Assembly (NCBI RefSeq): GCF_004342985.1
Contig: NZ_SMBO01000004.1
Span: forward strand, 372,001-436,000
Length of the DNA: 64,000 bases
Direction of reading: 5' to 3'
Source: Novosphingobium sp. PhB57
GTDB taxonomy: Bacteria > Pseudomonadota > Alphaproteobacteria > Sphingomonadales > Sphingomonadaceae
Part shown: positions 1 to 9,990 of the stretch, in pieces
Position numbering within the stretch: position 1 is the stretch's first letter
Layout of the letters: each line of letters starts with the position of its first letter
Made by a program: the position numbers and the translations under genes
The notes under the pieces: generated by a model
What the model saw: only the letters and a program-made list of their open reading frames with translations
What the model was told of the DNA's origin: nothing
Database searches by the model: none

Positions 1-74
1 GCGCGCCGGGACGTTGATCGATACGGTAACCTGGAACTGGACGACCCGGCCCTGAGCGTCCCCCTCGCCCCGGA
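1..74. other. Left-edge stretch without assignable gene
   Basis: These 74 bases lie beyond the stop of the rhamnosidase gene. A minus-strand frame is open to the edge but has no visible start codon or ribosome-binding site, so I do not call a gene here. Confidence 0.4.
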
Positions 75-3000
75 TCAGGTCGGGGACGAGGGACCCTGGG
101 CCGTGAAACGGTACTCGCCCGAACCGACCTCGATCACCAGACGATCGCCGCGCATGCCGACGATCTCCACCCCCGGTGCGTCCGGGAGCGCGCGCCCGCT
201 CTCGCGAACGGCATCGGCCGAGCCGGCCGGCAGGCAGACTTCCGCGCGCGAGTTCGCCGGCACCACCAGCCGCGCATCGAACTGCCCGGCCGCGTTGCTC
301 CACTCCGTGACGATACGCCCGAGCACGCTTTCGTAGCTTGCCCCGCCGCGCGGCAGGCGCGGGTCCAGCACCGGGTCGAAGCGCCACTTGAGGAAGCCCG
401 CGTCGAGCGGGTCGATCCCGGCCACGCGGCGGAACACGAAACCCGTCACCGCGCCCAGCGCATAGTGGTTGTACGAATTCATCGAAGCATCCGCCATGTC
501 GGCGTTCCAGCGCTCCCAGATCGTGGTCGCGCCCTTGGCGATCATGTAGCCCCACGAGGGAAAGGCGGTGCGCAGCAGCAGGTCGTAGACCAGCGCATGC
601 TCGCCTTGGTCCGCCAGCGCATCGAGGCTGAACGGCGTGCCCAGGAACCCGGTCGAGAGCAAAGTGCCGCGCCGCCGGATATCCGCTGCGAGCTTCGCCG
701 TCGCCGCCGCGCGCAGGCCCTCGGGCACCAGTCCGAAACGCAGCGCGAGGATGTAGCCGCATTGCGACCCGTTGCCGACACTGCCGTCCGGCCGCACGAA
801 GGCCGCGGCGAAGGCGGCGGTGATGTCCTTCGCCAGTTGCTCGTAGCGTTCCGCCTCGGGCTGGCGCTTCGCCCCGCGCGCCATCTGCGCCATGGCATCG
901 GCCGAGCGTTTCCACATGGCCGTCGCGATGAGGTCCTTGGGCGTGGTCTCGTCCCCCGGCTCCTTGGCGTCCAGCGCCACCCAATCGCCATAGTCGTAGC
1001 CGCGCAAGTGGCGCCAGACATGGTCCGGGTTGCTGTCGGCGATGAAGCGCATGTAGCGCGTCATCGCCGGCCAGTTGCGCTCGACGATCGCGGTGTCCCC
1101 GTAGCGCTGCCAGACCGTCCAGGGCAGGATCACCCCGGCATCCGCCCAGCCCGGCGAGGCGCCGAGCAACTGGTCGCGCCAGCCGGAAGGCGCATAGTCC
1201 GGGAATTCCCCGCGCGGCCCCTGGGCGTCGCGCATGTCGCCCATGAAGCGGCGGGTGAACGGGCCGACGTCCATGGTGAAGGCCGCCGCGTCCCAGAACA
1301 CGTTGGCGTCCCCCGTCCAGCCCAGCCGCTCGTCGCGCTGCGGGCAGTCGGTAGGCACGCCGAAGAAGTTGGAGCGCTGGCTCCAGCGGCTGTTCTGCCA
1401 CAGGCCCTGGATGATCCGGTTCTCGATCAGTGGCCGCCCGGTTTCGGGCAAGGCGCTGGATACGACGATCCCCGCGATCTCGTCTGCGGTGGGTGCGCGG
1501 CCCAGTCCGCTGACCTCGACATAGCGAAAACCGAAATAGGTGAAGTGCGGCTGGTACGTTTCGCCCGCCGGATCGCCGCGCAGGGTATAGAGGCAGGCGC
1601 AGCGCGCCGACCGCAAGTTCGCCTGATCGACATGACCGTCCGCGCCGAGGATTTCGGCAAAGCGCAGCGAGACCTGCTGTCCGGCCGCGCCGCGGGCCTT
1701 CAGTTCCACCCAGCCCGCGAAGTTCTGGCCGAAGTCGATGACGTGCCGGTCTCCTTCGAAGCTGGTGATGGATTTCGCCGCCATGCGCTCGATCGGGCGG
1801 ATCGGCGGGCCGACGTGAGCGACCAGCGCACAAGGCGGGGCCTCGCCGATCCGCGCGGGTACCCAGCCGGCGGCCCGGAACCCCGGCTGCGACCAGCCGG
1901 GCTGCTCCAGCCGGGCGTCGTAATCCTCGCCGTAGTAGATTTCCGCCTGCGTCACCGGACTTTCGGGGCGCAGCTGCCAATCCTTGTCGGTCGCGACAAG
2001 CGAGCGGGTGCCGTCGGTGTGCTCGACCTCGAGCTGCGCGAACAGCCGCAGCGGCGGATCGCCGAAAGCATAGCGCCCGGCCGGGGCGTGGTAGCTGCCA
2101 TACCATCCCTCTCCCAGCATCGCGCCGATGGCGTTGGCGCCCGGACGCAGGAGTGCCGTCACGTCGTAAGTGCGGTAGAGCGCGGTGGAACGGAAATCGC
2201 TGCTTTCCGGCGCAAGGCAGACATCGCTGATACGCGCGCCGTTGATTTCCGCCACATAGGCGCCGAGCGCCGTCATGCGCAGCCTTGCCTGCCGGACCGG
2301 CTTGGCCAGCCGGAACTCGCGCCTGAGCATGTAGGCACCGCTCCTCGGCCAGGCCTGGGGCTGGTCGGCGGAGCGGGTCGCCGCGGCCCAGCGCGCATCG
2401 TCGAAAGACGCGCCGGACCACCCCTCGGGCGCATGGACGGCCGTACGCATCGTTTCGCTGGTCAGGCGCCGGCCAGCGGTACGGATCATCGCGGTAGCGG
2501 CGATCTCGTGGATTTTCGGCCCATTGAAGCCGCGCGGATTTTCCACCCGGAAGCCCAGCACATGACGCCCCGCCGCCAGCCGGCGCGTCGTCACCGCCAC
2601 CGGATCGATACCGAAACGCTTGAAACCCACGGGGACTTCCACTTGCGTCCCATCCAGCCAGAGCGTCGACTTGAAGTTGGCCGCCGTGAACAGCGTCACG
2701 TCCCCGGGTTCTGCCAGATCGAAGGCGAGGCGGAAGAAGCGCGGAGACTCGTCCGCCGTGCGGTCACCGCGCATCCACACGAGACCGGCCGCGCGGTCGG
2801 CGCGTTCCAGTTCGGTCTGCGCCTCGATCCACTGCGCCTGCCAGTCCGCCTTGTCGAGCAGGCCCATTTCGAACGTGGCGACCGGACTGGTCGCGCGCAG
2901 GCCCGCATCGTCGCGCACGAGGACGCGCCAGTAGACCTTCTGCCGGGACTTCAGCGGCGCACCGAGCCAGCCCATGTCCATGCTGCGCCGGGTGAGCACT

Positions 3001-3296
3001 TCGCCCGCGTGCCACAAGTCCGGCGTGCCCGCCTCCAGCAGCGCGGCGCTTGACGCGGCCTGAACCTCGCAGCGGGTCTGGGTCACGCCGCGCCGGTCGC
3101 TTTCCAGCCGCCACGAGAGCCGCACGTCCTGCTGGTCGAGCCCGATCGGCGCGACCAGTCCCTCGGCGCGAAGATCGACCACGCGCAGCGCCGCCGCGTC
3201 CTGCGCCAGGGCCGAACCCAGCGGCATCCCTGCGGCTGCACCCAGCGCGCCGGCGCTCTTGAGCAGCGCACGGCGGTCAAGGCCGGCCCCGCTCAC
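75..3296 (-). CDS. Tat-exported alpha-L-rhamnosidase (GH78)
   Basis: Hydrolyses terminal alpha-L-rhamnose from plant or bacterial glycans, probably in the periplasm. The 1073-residue protein starts with a Tat-type signal (DRRALLKSAG then a hydrophobic stretch, cleavage near ALAQ). The GH78 acid-rich motif CPQRDERLGWTGD lies near residue 650, and a second conserved Glu sits in TTIWERW near residue 920. Both match the catalytic region of bacterial rhamnosidases, and the length suits the multi-domain members. The start is GTG and shares GTGA with the stop of the upstream beta-helix gene, so the two are translationally coupled. The neighbouring 6-deoxysugar catabolic genes suggest that the released sugar feeds that route. 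Exact substrate linkage cannot be read from sequence. Confidence 0.93.
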   Translation of the reverse strand: MSGAGLDRRALLKSAGALGAAAGMPLGSALAQDAAALRVVDLRAEGLVAPIGLDQQDVRLSWRLESDRRGVTQTRCEVQAASSAALLEAGTPDLWHAGEVLTRRSMDMGWLGAPLKSRQKVYWRVLVRDDAGLRATSPVATFEMGLLDKADWQAQWIEAQTELERADRAAGLVWMRGDRTADESPRFFRLAFDLAEPGDVTLFTAANFKSTLWLDGTQVEVPVGFKRFGIDPVAVTTRRLAAGRHVLGFRVENPRGFNGPKIHEIAATAMIRTAGRRLTSETMRTAVHAPEGWSGASFDDARWAAATRSADQPQAWPRSGAYMLRREFRLAKPVRQARLRMTALGAYVAEINGARISDVCLAPESSDFRSTALYRTYDVTALLRPGANAIGAMLGEGWYGSYHAPAGRYAFGDPPLRLFAQLEVEHTDGTRSLVATDKDWQLRPESPVTQAEIYYGEDYDARLEQPGWSQPGFRAAGWVPARIGEAPPCALVAHVGPPIRPIERMAAKSITSFEGDRHVIDFGQNFAGWVELKARGAAGQQVSLRFAEILGADGHVDQANLRSARCACLYTLRGDPAGETYQPHFTYFGFRYVEVSGLGRAPTADEIAGIVVSSALPETGRPLIENRIIQGLWQNSRWSQRSNFFGVPTDCPQRDERLGWTGDANVFWDAAAFTMDVGPFTRRFMGDMRDAQGPRGEFPDYAPSGWRDQLLGASPGWADAGVILPWTVWQRYGDTAIVERNWPAMTRYMRFIADSNPDHVWRHLRGYDYGDWVALDAKEPGDETTPKDLIATAMWKRSADAMAQMARGAKRQPEAERYEQLAKDITAAFAAAFVRPDGSVGNGSQCGYILALRFGLVPEGLRAAATAKLAADIRRRGTLLSTGFLGTPFSLDALADQGEHALVYDLLLRTAFPSWGYMIAKGATTIWERWNADMADASMNSYNHYALGAVTGFVFRRVAGIDPLDAGFLKWRFDPVLDPRLPRGGASYESVLGRIVTEWSNAAGQFDARLVVPANSRAEVCLPAGSADAVRESGRALPDAPGVEIVGMRGDRLVIEVGSGEYRFTAQGPSSPT

Positions 3297-5302
3297 TTGC
3301 GCACCCCGGCCGCGTCGATCACGGCCTGCGCCTCGGCGGGCCAGTTCCGGTCGGGCACCAGCGGATTGTCCCGCGCGACGTTGCCGATCTCCTCCAGCCA
3401 GCGCCCGCCGGTGGTGTTGACCGTGTGCCAGTTACCGGTGGCCAGGTTGTCAGTGGAGATGCGCCGCTTGTACATGGCGCCCGCGGTGTTGATATTGAGC
3501 CACTTGCCGCCCGTCTCGACGACGTTGCCGGCGATCCTGAAGTGCTTCGAGCCCTCGTCGAGATAGATCGCGATGCGGTTGCCAATGTCGAAGATGTGAT
3601 TGCCCCGGACCACCGAGTCCGGGTTGGCCGAAAGGTTGTAGATGGCGCCGCCGTCCATGAACCAGGTCTTCACGCCGTGGATGCGGTTGCCCTCCACCAC
3701 GGTATCGCGCAGCGTCGTGGGCGTGGTGAACCTGGTGTTGTGGACGTAGCCCTTCGCGTTCTCGTCGTAATTCGGGTTGCCGCCCGCATCGTTGTAGCCC
3801 CAGCCCCAGCCGACGGCGATCCCGTCATAGGGGGCATCGCTGATGTCGTTATGAGCGATGCGCGCGCCGGTTACGTAAGTGGTGAGGATCGCCGCGTTGT
3901 CGCGGTAGTCCTGGCTGACGGTAACGACCGTATTGTCCTCGATCGCGAGGTCGCGGTTGACGAGGCGGGGATCGGCCGGGTGGTGCGCCTCGACCCGGAC
4001 GCCGCCCGCCATGATCGCGCTGCCCGAGAGCACGGCGAAGCGATTGCGCGTCACGCGCACACCCTGCGCCGCCAGCCCCACGCCCGAAAGGTTGGCATTG
4101 GCGTCATTGCCGATGCCAAGCGCCACCTGGCCGAGCTGCGAGAAGGTATTGCCTGCAAAAGTGACGTCGCGCGCCGCGGAGACCTGCACGGCGGCAGGCA
4201 TCTGGTGCCATTTCTGGCGCATCGATTCGAACTCGGTACAGCCCCAGCCGCAGCTTTGCCAGGCATCGGCGGGGCGGATCGGAGAGGTCTCGTAGAGGAA
4301 CGCGCCGCTCTGCTGGTTGGCATAGCCGGTGGGGCGCGAGGGGCCGAGCCAGCTCGTATGCGAAAAACGCAGGCCTTCGAAGTGCAGCCGCTCCACCGGC
4401 GCCTCGGGCGTGCCCGCGATGGAGACCAGCGCCTCCAGCCGGGGCACGATCACCTCGCGTCCGGCGATGTCCTCGTCCAGCCCCATGCGCAGATAGAGCT
4501 TGCCCGCCTGCGGGTCGATCACCCACTGATAGGGGCGCGAGTGCCACTCGTTCGCCTTGCCGACGAATTCCAGCGCATTGGTCAGGAACAGGCGGCTGTC
4601 GTCGGGGAAGATCGGCTTGGAGATCGTGTCGTAGCCCCAGGTGTTGTTGTCCCAGGCGGGCTGCTGCATCGTCACCCGGCCGCCCGCGATGGCCTTCACC
4701 GGAGAGAAGCGATCGGTGAAGAAGCCGGTCGCCTCCAGCTCCACCCGGTCGGGCCGGGCCAGCGTGGAGAGCCAGTCCAGCTTGGGGTTCACCACGGTGA
4801 AGCCCTGCGCATCGAACGTCACGTCGGCGGCGCGGATCTCCACCCAGGGCCGCTCCGCCAGCGTGCCGTCGACCCAGACCTGCCGGGTATCGAGGCCCTT
4901 GGGCACGTCCGCGACCCAGATGCGGCGCTCGGCATCGTAAGGCTTGAACCCCGTCACCGCCATGCCGCCGGAAATCGTGGGATGCGCGCCCGGCGCCGCT
5001 TTCCATGTCACCGCATGACCGCCCAGCCCGCCATCGCCGCGCCGGAACGAGAGCGGCGCCTCCAGGCGGTAGGTCCCCTCTCCCAGCAGCACCGTTACAT
5101 CCGCCTTGGCATTGCTGCGCCGCACCAGGGCCTGTGCGCGGGGAAGCGAGCGGACCGGCCGCGCCGCCGTGCCGGGATTGCGGTCGTCGCCTTGCGGAGA
5201 GACGTGCACTTCGACGGCGCGCTCCTGGGCGATGGCCGGCAGGGCGCTGGCGCCCGCCGCCAGCATGGCCAGAAGGCGCGCGATGCGGCGGGCCTCGATC
5301 AT
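3293..5302 (-). CDS. Secreted right-handed beta-helix protein
   Basis: A 669-residue exported protein with a Sec-type signal peptide (cleavage near PAIAQ, residue 25). The opening of the mature part, VHVSPQGDDRNPGTAARPVRSL, is typical of parallel beta-helix proteins related to pectate lyases and glycan-active hydrolases. The body has the Asn- and Gly-rich ladder expected of such helices (for example VVEGNRIHGVKTWFMDGGAI). A GGGAG-type ribosome-binding site precedes the ATG. It overlaps the GH78 gene by 4 bp, so it probably acts on the same polysaccharide as a lyase, hydrolase or binding protein. I cannot assign a catalytic class. Confidence 0.8.
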   Translation of the reverse strand: MIEARRIARLLAMLAAGASALPAIAQERAVEVHVSPQGDDRNPGTAARPVRSLPRAQALVRRSNAKADVTVLLGEGTYRLEAPLSFRRGDGGLGGHAVTWKAAPGAHPTISGGMAVTGFKPYDAERRIWVADVPKGLDTRQVWVDGTLAERPWVEIRAADVTFDAQGFTVVNPKLDWLSTLARPDRVELEATGFFTDRFSPVKAIAGGRVTMQQPAWDNNTWGYDTISKPIFPDDSRLFLTNALEFVGKANEWHSRPYQWVIDPQAGKLYLRMGLDEDIAGREVIVPRLEALVSIAGTPEAPVERLHFEGLRFSHTSWLGPSRPTGYANQQSGAFLYETSPIRPADAWQSCGWGCTEFESMRQKWHQMPAAVQVSAARDVTFAGNTFSQLGQVALGIGNDANANLSGVGLAAQGVRVTRNRFAVLSGSAIMAGGVRVEAHHPADPRLVNRDLAIEDNTVVTVSQDYRDNAAILTTYVTGARIAHNDISDAPYDGIAVGWGWGYNDAGGNPNYDENAKGYVHNTRFTTPTTLRDTVVEGNRIHGVKTWFMDGGAIYNLSANPDSVVRGNHIFDIGNRIAIYLDEGSKHFRIAGNVVETGGKWLNINTAGAMYKRRISTDNLATGNWHTVNTTGGRWLEEIGNVARDNPLVPDRNWPAEAQAVIDAAGVRK

Positions 5303-5317
5303 AGTTCCGTCTCCCTT

Positions 5318-5353
5318 TTCTTGTTCTTGTCCGGATTCTTGTTCTTGTGCGGA
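5318..5353. repeat. Two tandem 18-bp repeats in intergenic gap
   Basis: TTCTTGTTCTTGTCCGGA (5318-5335) is followed directly by a second copy (5336-5353) differing at one base. Each copy contains two TTCTTG units. It fills most of the gap between the SDR stop and the beta-helix gene, just upstream of that gene's ribosome-binding site. Role unknown; it could be a slippage-prone 5' leader or a protein-binding site. Confidence 0.85.
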
Positions 5354-5354
5354 A

Positions 5355-6140
<786 letters not shown>

Positions 6141-6144
6141 TCAA

Positions 6145-6993
6145 TCAGTCTATCGCGACGAACTCCTGCCGCTGCGTGCCCAGCTTCTCGATACCCAGGG
6201 TCACCACGTCACCCGCCTTGAGGTACCAGGGTTCCGGCTTCTGGCCGAGGCCGACGCCCGGCGGGGTGCCGGTGGTGATGACGTCGCCGGGAAGCAGCGT
6301 CATGAACTGGCTGAGGTAGGACACGATCTGGGCGACGGTGAAGATCATCGTCGAGGAACTGCCGTCCTGCACGCGCTTGCCATTGACCTCCAGCCACATG
6401 CCCAGCGCCTGCGGATCGCCCACTTCATCAGCCGTGACCAGCCAGGGTCCGATCGGCCCGAAGCCGGGGAAGCCCTTGCCCTTGTCCCAGGTGGCGCCGC
6501 GCTCCTGCTGCCACTCACGCTCCGACACGTCGTTGACGACGCAGTAACCCGCGACATGATCGAGCGCCGAAGCTTCGTCCACATTGTAGGCCTCGGTGCC
6601 GATGATCACACCGAGTTCGACTTCCCAATCGGTCTTTCGCGAGGCGCGCGGGATCGTCACCGGATCGTTCGGCCCCTGGATGCAGCTCACCCACTTGTTG
6701 AAGACCACCGGTTCCTCGGGGGTCGGCAGGTTGGATTCGGCGGCGTGGTCGGCATAGTTGAGGCCGATGGCGACGAACTGGCGCGTCCCGCCCACGCAAG
6801 GGCCATAGCGCACCGGGCCTTCGATCAGCGGCAGCGAAGCCAGGTCGATCTGGGCAAGGCGCGACAAGGCGTCCGACGAAATCGCCCCGGAATCGATGTC
6901 TCCCACATGGCCGGAAAGGTCGCGGATGCCGCCCTCGGCATCGATCATCGCTGGGCGCTCGTTTCCGGCTTCGCCGACGCGGCAGAGTTTCAT
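6145..6993 (-). CDS. FAH-family 2,4-diketo-3-deoxy-sugar-acid hydrolase
   Basis: A 282-residue fumarylacetoacetate hydrolase family enzyme, predicted to cleave 2,4-diketo-3-deoxy-L-fuconate (or -rhamnonate) to pyruvate and L-lactate. The family core is visible: IGLNYADHAAE near residue 75, the metal-site region DWEVELGVIIG, then DVSEREWQ and DVITTGTPPGVG near the C terminus. I place the start at the MKLCRVG methionine because AAAGGA lies 8 bases upstream; a Met three codons earlier has no room for a site. The SDR gene follows in the same direction 61 bp downstream, and the lactonase diverges upstream. Confidence 0.85.
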   Translation of the reverse strand: MKLCRVGEAGNERPAMIDAEGGIRDLSGHVGDIDSGAISSDALSRLAQIDLASLPLIEGPVRYGPCVGGTRQFVAIGLNYADHAAESNLPTPEEPVVFNKWVSCIQGPNDPVTIPRASRKTDWEVELGVIIGTEAYNVDEASALDHVAGYCVVNDVSEREWQQERGATWDKGKGFPGFGPIGPWLVTADEVGDPQALGMWLEVNGKRVQDGSSSTMIFTVAQIVSYLSQFMTLLPGDVITTGTPPGVGLGQKPEPWYLKAGDVVTLGIEKLGTQRQEFVAID

Positions 6994-7049
6994 TCTTGGC
7001 ATCCTTTCGTCTTGATTTGTCAGGGCGGCATGGACAGCCGCATCGCATG

Positions 7050-7066
7050 TTGTATGATGTCGTATG
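7050..7066. promoter_or_regulatory. Motif TTGTATGATGTCGTATG in divergent promoter region
   Basis: This AT-rich element lies between the divergently transcribed hydrolase (minus) and lactonase (plus) genes. It has two GTATG units ten bases apart and shares GTATGATG with the element at 6108-6115. Candidate operator for a sugar-responsive regulator of both transcription units. Confidence 0.35.
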
Positions 7067-7105
7067 TTTATTCAGGGCGCAAGGCCGGAAGGCAAGGGAG
7101 AGGAC

Positions 7106-7180
7106 ATGACCGCCGCGTTTCGGACGACCCGCTGCAGAGCCGCGGCGCGCCGTCGGCCCTATCCGGGGCGGCGCCGGTGA
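7106..7180 (+). CDS. Arg-rich 24-codon leader ORF, coupled to the lactonase
   Basis: The ATG at 7106 has a strong GGGAG site five bases upstream. The frame runs 24 codons, nine of them Arg, and ends in a TGA that overlaps the lactonase GTG as GTGA (7177-7180). The lactonase start has no convincing site of its own. This looks like a translated leader that delivers ribosomes to the downstream gene, possibly with a sensing role through its Arg codons. No protein evidence; an undetected frameshift in the lactonase 5' end is the alternative. Confidence 0.4.
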   Translation: MTAAFRTTRCRAAARRRPYPGRRR

Positions 7181-8016
7181 CGCGTCCGCGCATTCTCGAT
7201 TCGCATCAGCACTTCTGGCGCATTTCCGCGCCGGAATGTAGCTGGCCCGATGCCGACTGGCCACTGTTGAACCGCGATTTCCTTCCGCCCGACCTGGCCG
7301 CGGCCACCACGGGTGTCGATCTTGCGGGCACGGTGCTCGTCCAGTCCCAGCCCGACGACCGCGATACGGACTGGCTCTTCGCCCTTGCCGCCGAACAGCC
7401 CATGGTGCTGGGCATCGTCGCCTGGGCCGCGCTTGACGCGCCCTGCGCGCCGGAGCGCATCGCCGCGCTGGCCGGGCGCCCCAAATGCGTGGGCCTGCGC
7501 CCGATGCTCCAGGCCATGGCCGACAGCGAATGGCTCCTGCGACACGAACTGCACCCCGCAATCAAGGCCATGGCCGAGCAGGGCCTGCGCTTCGATGCCC
7601 TCGTCGAGCCGCGGCACTTGCCCGCCCTCGCCCGCTTCGCAGAGGCCTGGCCGCAGATTCCCATCGTCATAGACCACGCCGGCAAGCCCGGCGCGGCCGC
7701 CCTTGCCATGGACCCCTGGCGCGCGGACCTTGCCGCCCTCGCCCGGCTGCCGAACGTGTGGTGCAAACTTTCGGGTCTGCGCACGCAGCAGGCAAAGGGG
7801 CAGGACGCCGCCGCGCTGGCGCCTTATGCCGCGCATGTGTTCGAATGCTTCGGCGCGCGCACCATGTGGGGCAGCGACTGGCCCGTGCTCCTGCACATGG
7901 GCGACAGCTATGCCGACTGGATCGACGATACCCTGATGCTGGTGGGCGATCTTGGCGCGGCCGACCGGCAACGCCTGTTCGAAGGCGCGGCACGTCAATT
8001 CTACGGACTGGAGTAA
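7177..8016 (+). CDS. Amidohydrolase, probable L-fuconolactonase
   Basis: A 279-residue member of the amidohydrolase-2 family. Metal-binding motifs are DSHQHFW at the N terminus, IDHAGKP near residue 165 and GSDWPV near residue 230, as in L-fucono-1,5-lactonase and 2-pyrone-4,6-dicarboxylate lactonases. It would open the sugar lactone made by the adjacent aldo/keto reductase, whose gene starts 2 bp after its stop. The GTG start gives the usual short N terminus (TRPRILDSHQ) and sits in a GTGA overlap with a leader ORF. Sugar specificity is inferred from neighbours. Confidence 0.83.
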   Translation: MTRPRILDSHQHFWRISAPECSWPDADWPLLNRDFLPPDLAAATTGVDLAGTVLVQSQPDDRDTDWLFALAAEQPMVLGIVAWAALDAPCAPERIAALAGRPKCVGLRPMLQAMADSEWLLRHELHPAIKAMAEQGLRFDALVEPRHLPALARFAEAWPQIPIVIDHAGKPGAAALAMDPWRADLAALARLPNVWCKLSGLRTQQAKGQDAAALAPYAAHVFECFGARTMWGSDWPVLLHMGDSYADWIDDTLMLVGDLGAADRQRLFEGAARQFYGLE

Positions 8017-8018
8017 GC

Positions 8019-9023
8019 ATGGCGACGCAATCGTTCCCGGCACCGCTGAGCTTCGGCTCGGCCGCGATCGGCAACCTCTATCGCCCGGTCCCCGACGCGG
8101 AGGCCTTCGCGGTGATCGAGGCTGCCTGGGCGGCGGGCCTGCGCTATTTCGACACTGCGCCGCACTACGGCTTCGGGCTGAGCGAAAAACGGCTAGGCGA
8201 AGCGCTGGCCACGCTGGACCCGGCCGGCGAAGCCGTCATCTCCACGAAAGTCGGCCGCCGCCTGGATCCGGCCCCCCTTGCCGATCTCACCGCCCTACGT
8301 CAGGGTTTCGTCTCGCCCGAGCCTTTCGAAAGCGTGTTCGACTACGGCTACGACGCCGTCCTGCGCTCGCACGAGGCCAGCCTGAAACGCCTGCGACGCG
8401 ATCGCGTGGACATCCTGCTGGCACACGACATCGGCAGCTATGCCCATGGCGCCGACCATGCCGAAAGGATGCGGCAGTTCCTGGGCGGAGGCCTGCGCGC
8501 CATGCAGGAACTGCGCGACGGCGGCGCGGTGGTCGCGATCGGCCTCGGCGTGAACGAAACGGCGGTCTGCGAGGAAGTCCTGGACCACGCCGATCTCGAC
8601 GTCATCCTGCTGGCCGGGCGCTATACCCTGCTGGAGCAATCGCCGCTCGATCGCCTGTTTCCCTTATGCGCCGCGCGCGGAGTGCGCATCGTCGCCGGGG
8701 CGCCCTTCAACTCCGGCATTCTCGCGCGCGGGGTGCGGAATGGCCTGCCCGCGCCTTACGAATATGGCGCGCCCTCTGCCGATATCATCGCGCGGGTGGG
8801 CCGCATCGAAGACTTGTGCGCCGAATTCGGCATTCCGCTGGCGGCGGCGGCATTGCAGTTTCCGGTACGGCATCCGATCGTGGAGGCCGTGATTCCCGGC
8901 ATCGCCACGAAGGCCGAACTGGGTGCCGCGCTGGCGTTGATGTCCACGCCGATCCCCGAGAGCTTCTGGAGCGCCCTTGCCCAAGCCGGGCTGGTCGACA
9001 GCCGCGCGCCTCAACCCGCCTGA
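8019..9023 (+). CDS. Aldo/keto reductase, probable L-fucose 1-dehydrogenase
   Basis: A 334-residue aldo/keto reductase that would oxidise a 6-deoxy-aldose (L-fucose or a related sugar) to the lactone with NAD(P). The AKR tetrad is recognisable: Asp and Tyr in RYFDTAPHYGFG near residues 47-56, Lys further on, and His in LLAHDIGS near residue 135. The pattern SEKRLGEAL after the Tyr is usual for the D-threo-aldose or L-fucose dehydrogenase group. ATG is 2 bp after the lactonase stop, so the two form an operon for the first two steps. A rhamnose-oxidising variant cannot be excluded, given the rhamnosidase nearby. Confidence 0.85.
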   Translation: MATQSFPAPLSFGSAAIGNLYRPVPDAEAFAVIEAAWAAGLRYFDTAPHYGFGLSEKRLGEALATLDPAGEAVISTKVGRRLDPAPLADLTALRQGFVSPEPFESVFDYGYDAVLRSHEASLKRLRRDRVDILLAHDIGSYAHGADHAERMRQFLGGGLRAMQELRDGGAVVAIGLGVNETAVCEEVLDHADLDVILLAGRYTLLEQSPLDRLFPLCAARGVRIVAGAPFNSGILARGVRNGLPAPYEYGAPSADIIARVGRIEDLCAEFGIPLAAAALQFPVRHPIVEAVIPGIATKAELGAALALMSTPIPESFWSALAQAGLVDSRAPQPA

Positions 9024-9066
9024 GCCGAACCTTTCCGCACGGCCGTCAAACGATGGAACCGAACGC

Positions 9067-9990
9067 CTAGCCCGCCTCCACGCCTCGGCGCACCAATTCG
9101 AAACTGCGCGCCATATGCTCGGAAAAACCGTCCTCGGCGGGGTGGAAGGTCCACTGGCGGGACATGTCGCGGATCTCGCCGATTTCCGCCGCCACGCGGT
9201 CGATGGTCCAGTCTGGCCGGTAAACGCCCTCGGTCTCGGCGATGAAGGCGCGGGCCACGCGGCCACCCATCGAGACGTACATCTCGCCCGTCACCGAACA
9301 GCTTTCATGCGCCAGCCAGCCCACCACCGGGGCGACCAGTTCCGGGCCCATCGCGGGATATTGCGAGGTATCCAGCCCTTCGGCCATGCGCGTCACCGCG
9401 CCCGGCAGGATGATGTTCGATTTCACCCCGTGCGCCGCGCCCTCGATGGCGACGATGTTGTTCAGCCCGATCATGCCGGATTTGGACACGGCGTAGTTGA
9501 CCACGCTCGGCATAGAATAGAGCCCACCGATCGACCCTGTGAGCACCACCCGGCCGTAGCCCTGCTTCACCATGCGCTCGAAAGCCGGGCGCACGACGTG
9601 GAAAGCACCCAGCAAGTGCACGTCCACCACGCTGCGGAAATCGTCGTAGCTGATCTCGTCGAGCATCGCGAAGCGGTTGTTGCCCGCATTGTGGATCACC
9701 ACGTCGACCCGCCCGAAGGCATCCAGCGCGGCCTCGACAATGGCTTTGCCGCCCGGTTCCGTGGCCACGCTCTCGGTGCAGGCCACGGCCTCGCACCCCG
9801 CAGCGCGAAGGGCCTGTGCCGCCTCTTCGGCCGGGCCGGCATCCGATCCGGAGCCCGAGAGCGCGCTGCCGTTGTCGGCGACCACGATCCGCGCGCCCAG
9901 CCCGCCCAGCAGTTCGGCATAGGCACGGCCCAACCCGCGCGCGCCGCCGGTGATGACGGCCACTTTTCCATCGAAACGGCGTTCGCTCAT
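9067..9990 (-). CDS. SDR oxidoreductase, MFE-2-like (last gene of SnoaL/SDR operon)
   Basis: A 307-residue short-chain dehydrogenase with the Rossmann motif TGGARGLG near residue 14, NAG near residue 107 and an intact YAVSK active site. The long loop after the second strand and the C-terminal extension resemble the dehydrogenase part of peroxisomal-type multifunctional enzymes acting on 3-hydroxyacyl or steroid-like substrates. The start ATG overlaps the preceding SDR stop as ATGA, and the gene is the last of a seven-gene minus-strand operon. Unlike the two preceding SDRs, its catalytic Tyr is present. Substrate unknown. Confidence 0.82.
   Translation of the reverse strand: MSERRFDGKVAVITGGARGLGRAYAELLGGLGARIVVADNGSALSGSGSDAGPAEEAAQALRAAGCEAVACTESVATEPGGKAIVEAALDAFGRVDVVIHNAGNNRFAMLDEISYDDFRSVVDVHLLGAFHVVRPAFERMVKQGYGRVVLTGSIGGLYSMPSVVNYAVSKSGMIGLNNIVAIEGAAHGVKSNIILPGAVTRMAEGLDTSQYPAMGPELVAPVVGWLAHESCSVTGEMYVSMGGRVARAFIAETEGVYRPDWTIDRVAAEIGEIRDMSRQWTFHPAEDGFSEHMARSFELVRRGVEAG

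Noticed and set aside
1..77. Minus-strand frame at the left edge with a dodecin-like strand pattern
   Set aside because: Only about 26 codons, no start codon or ribosome-binding site; the resemblance is too short to support a gene.
465..3053. 862-codon plus-strand frame opposite the rhamnosidase
   Set aside because: Shadow of the GH78 gene; no start site or recognisable domain.
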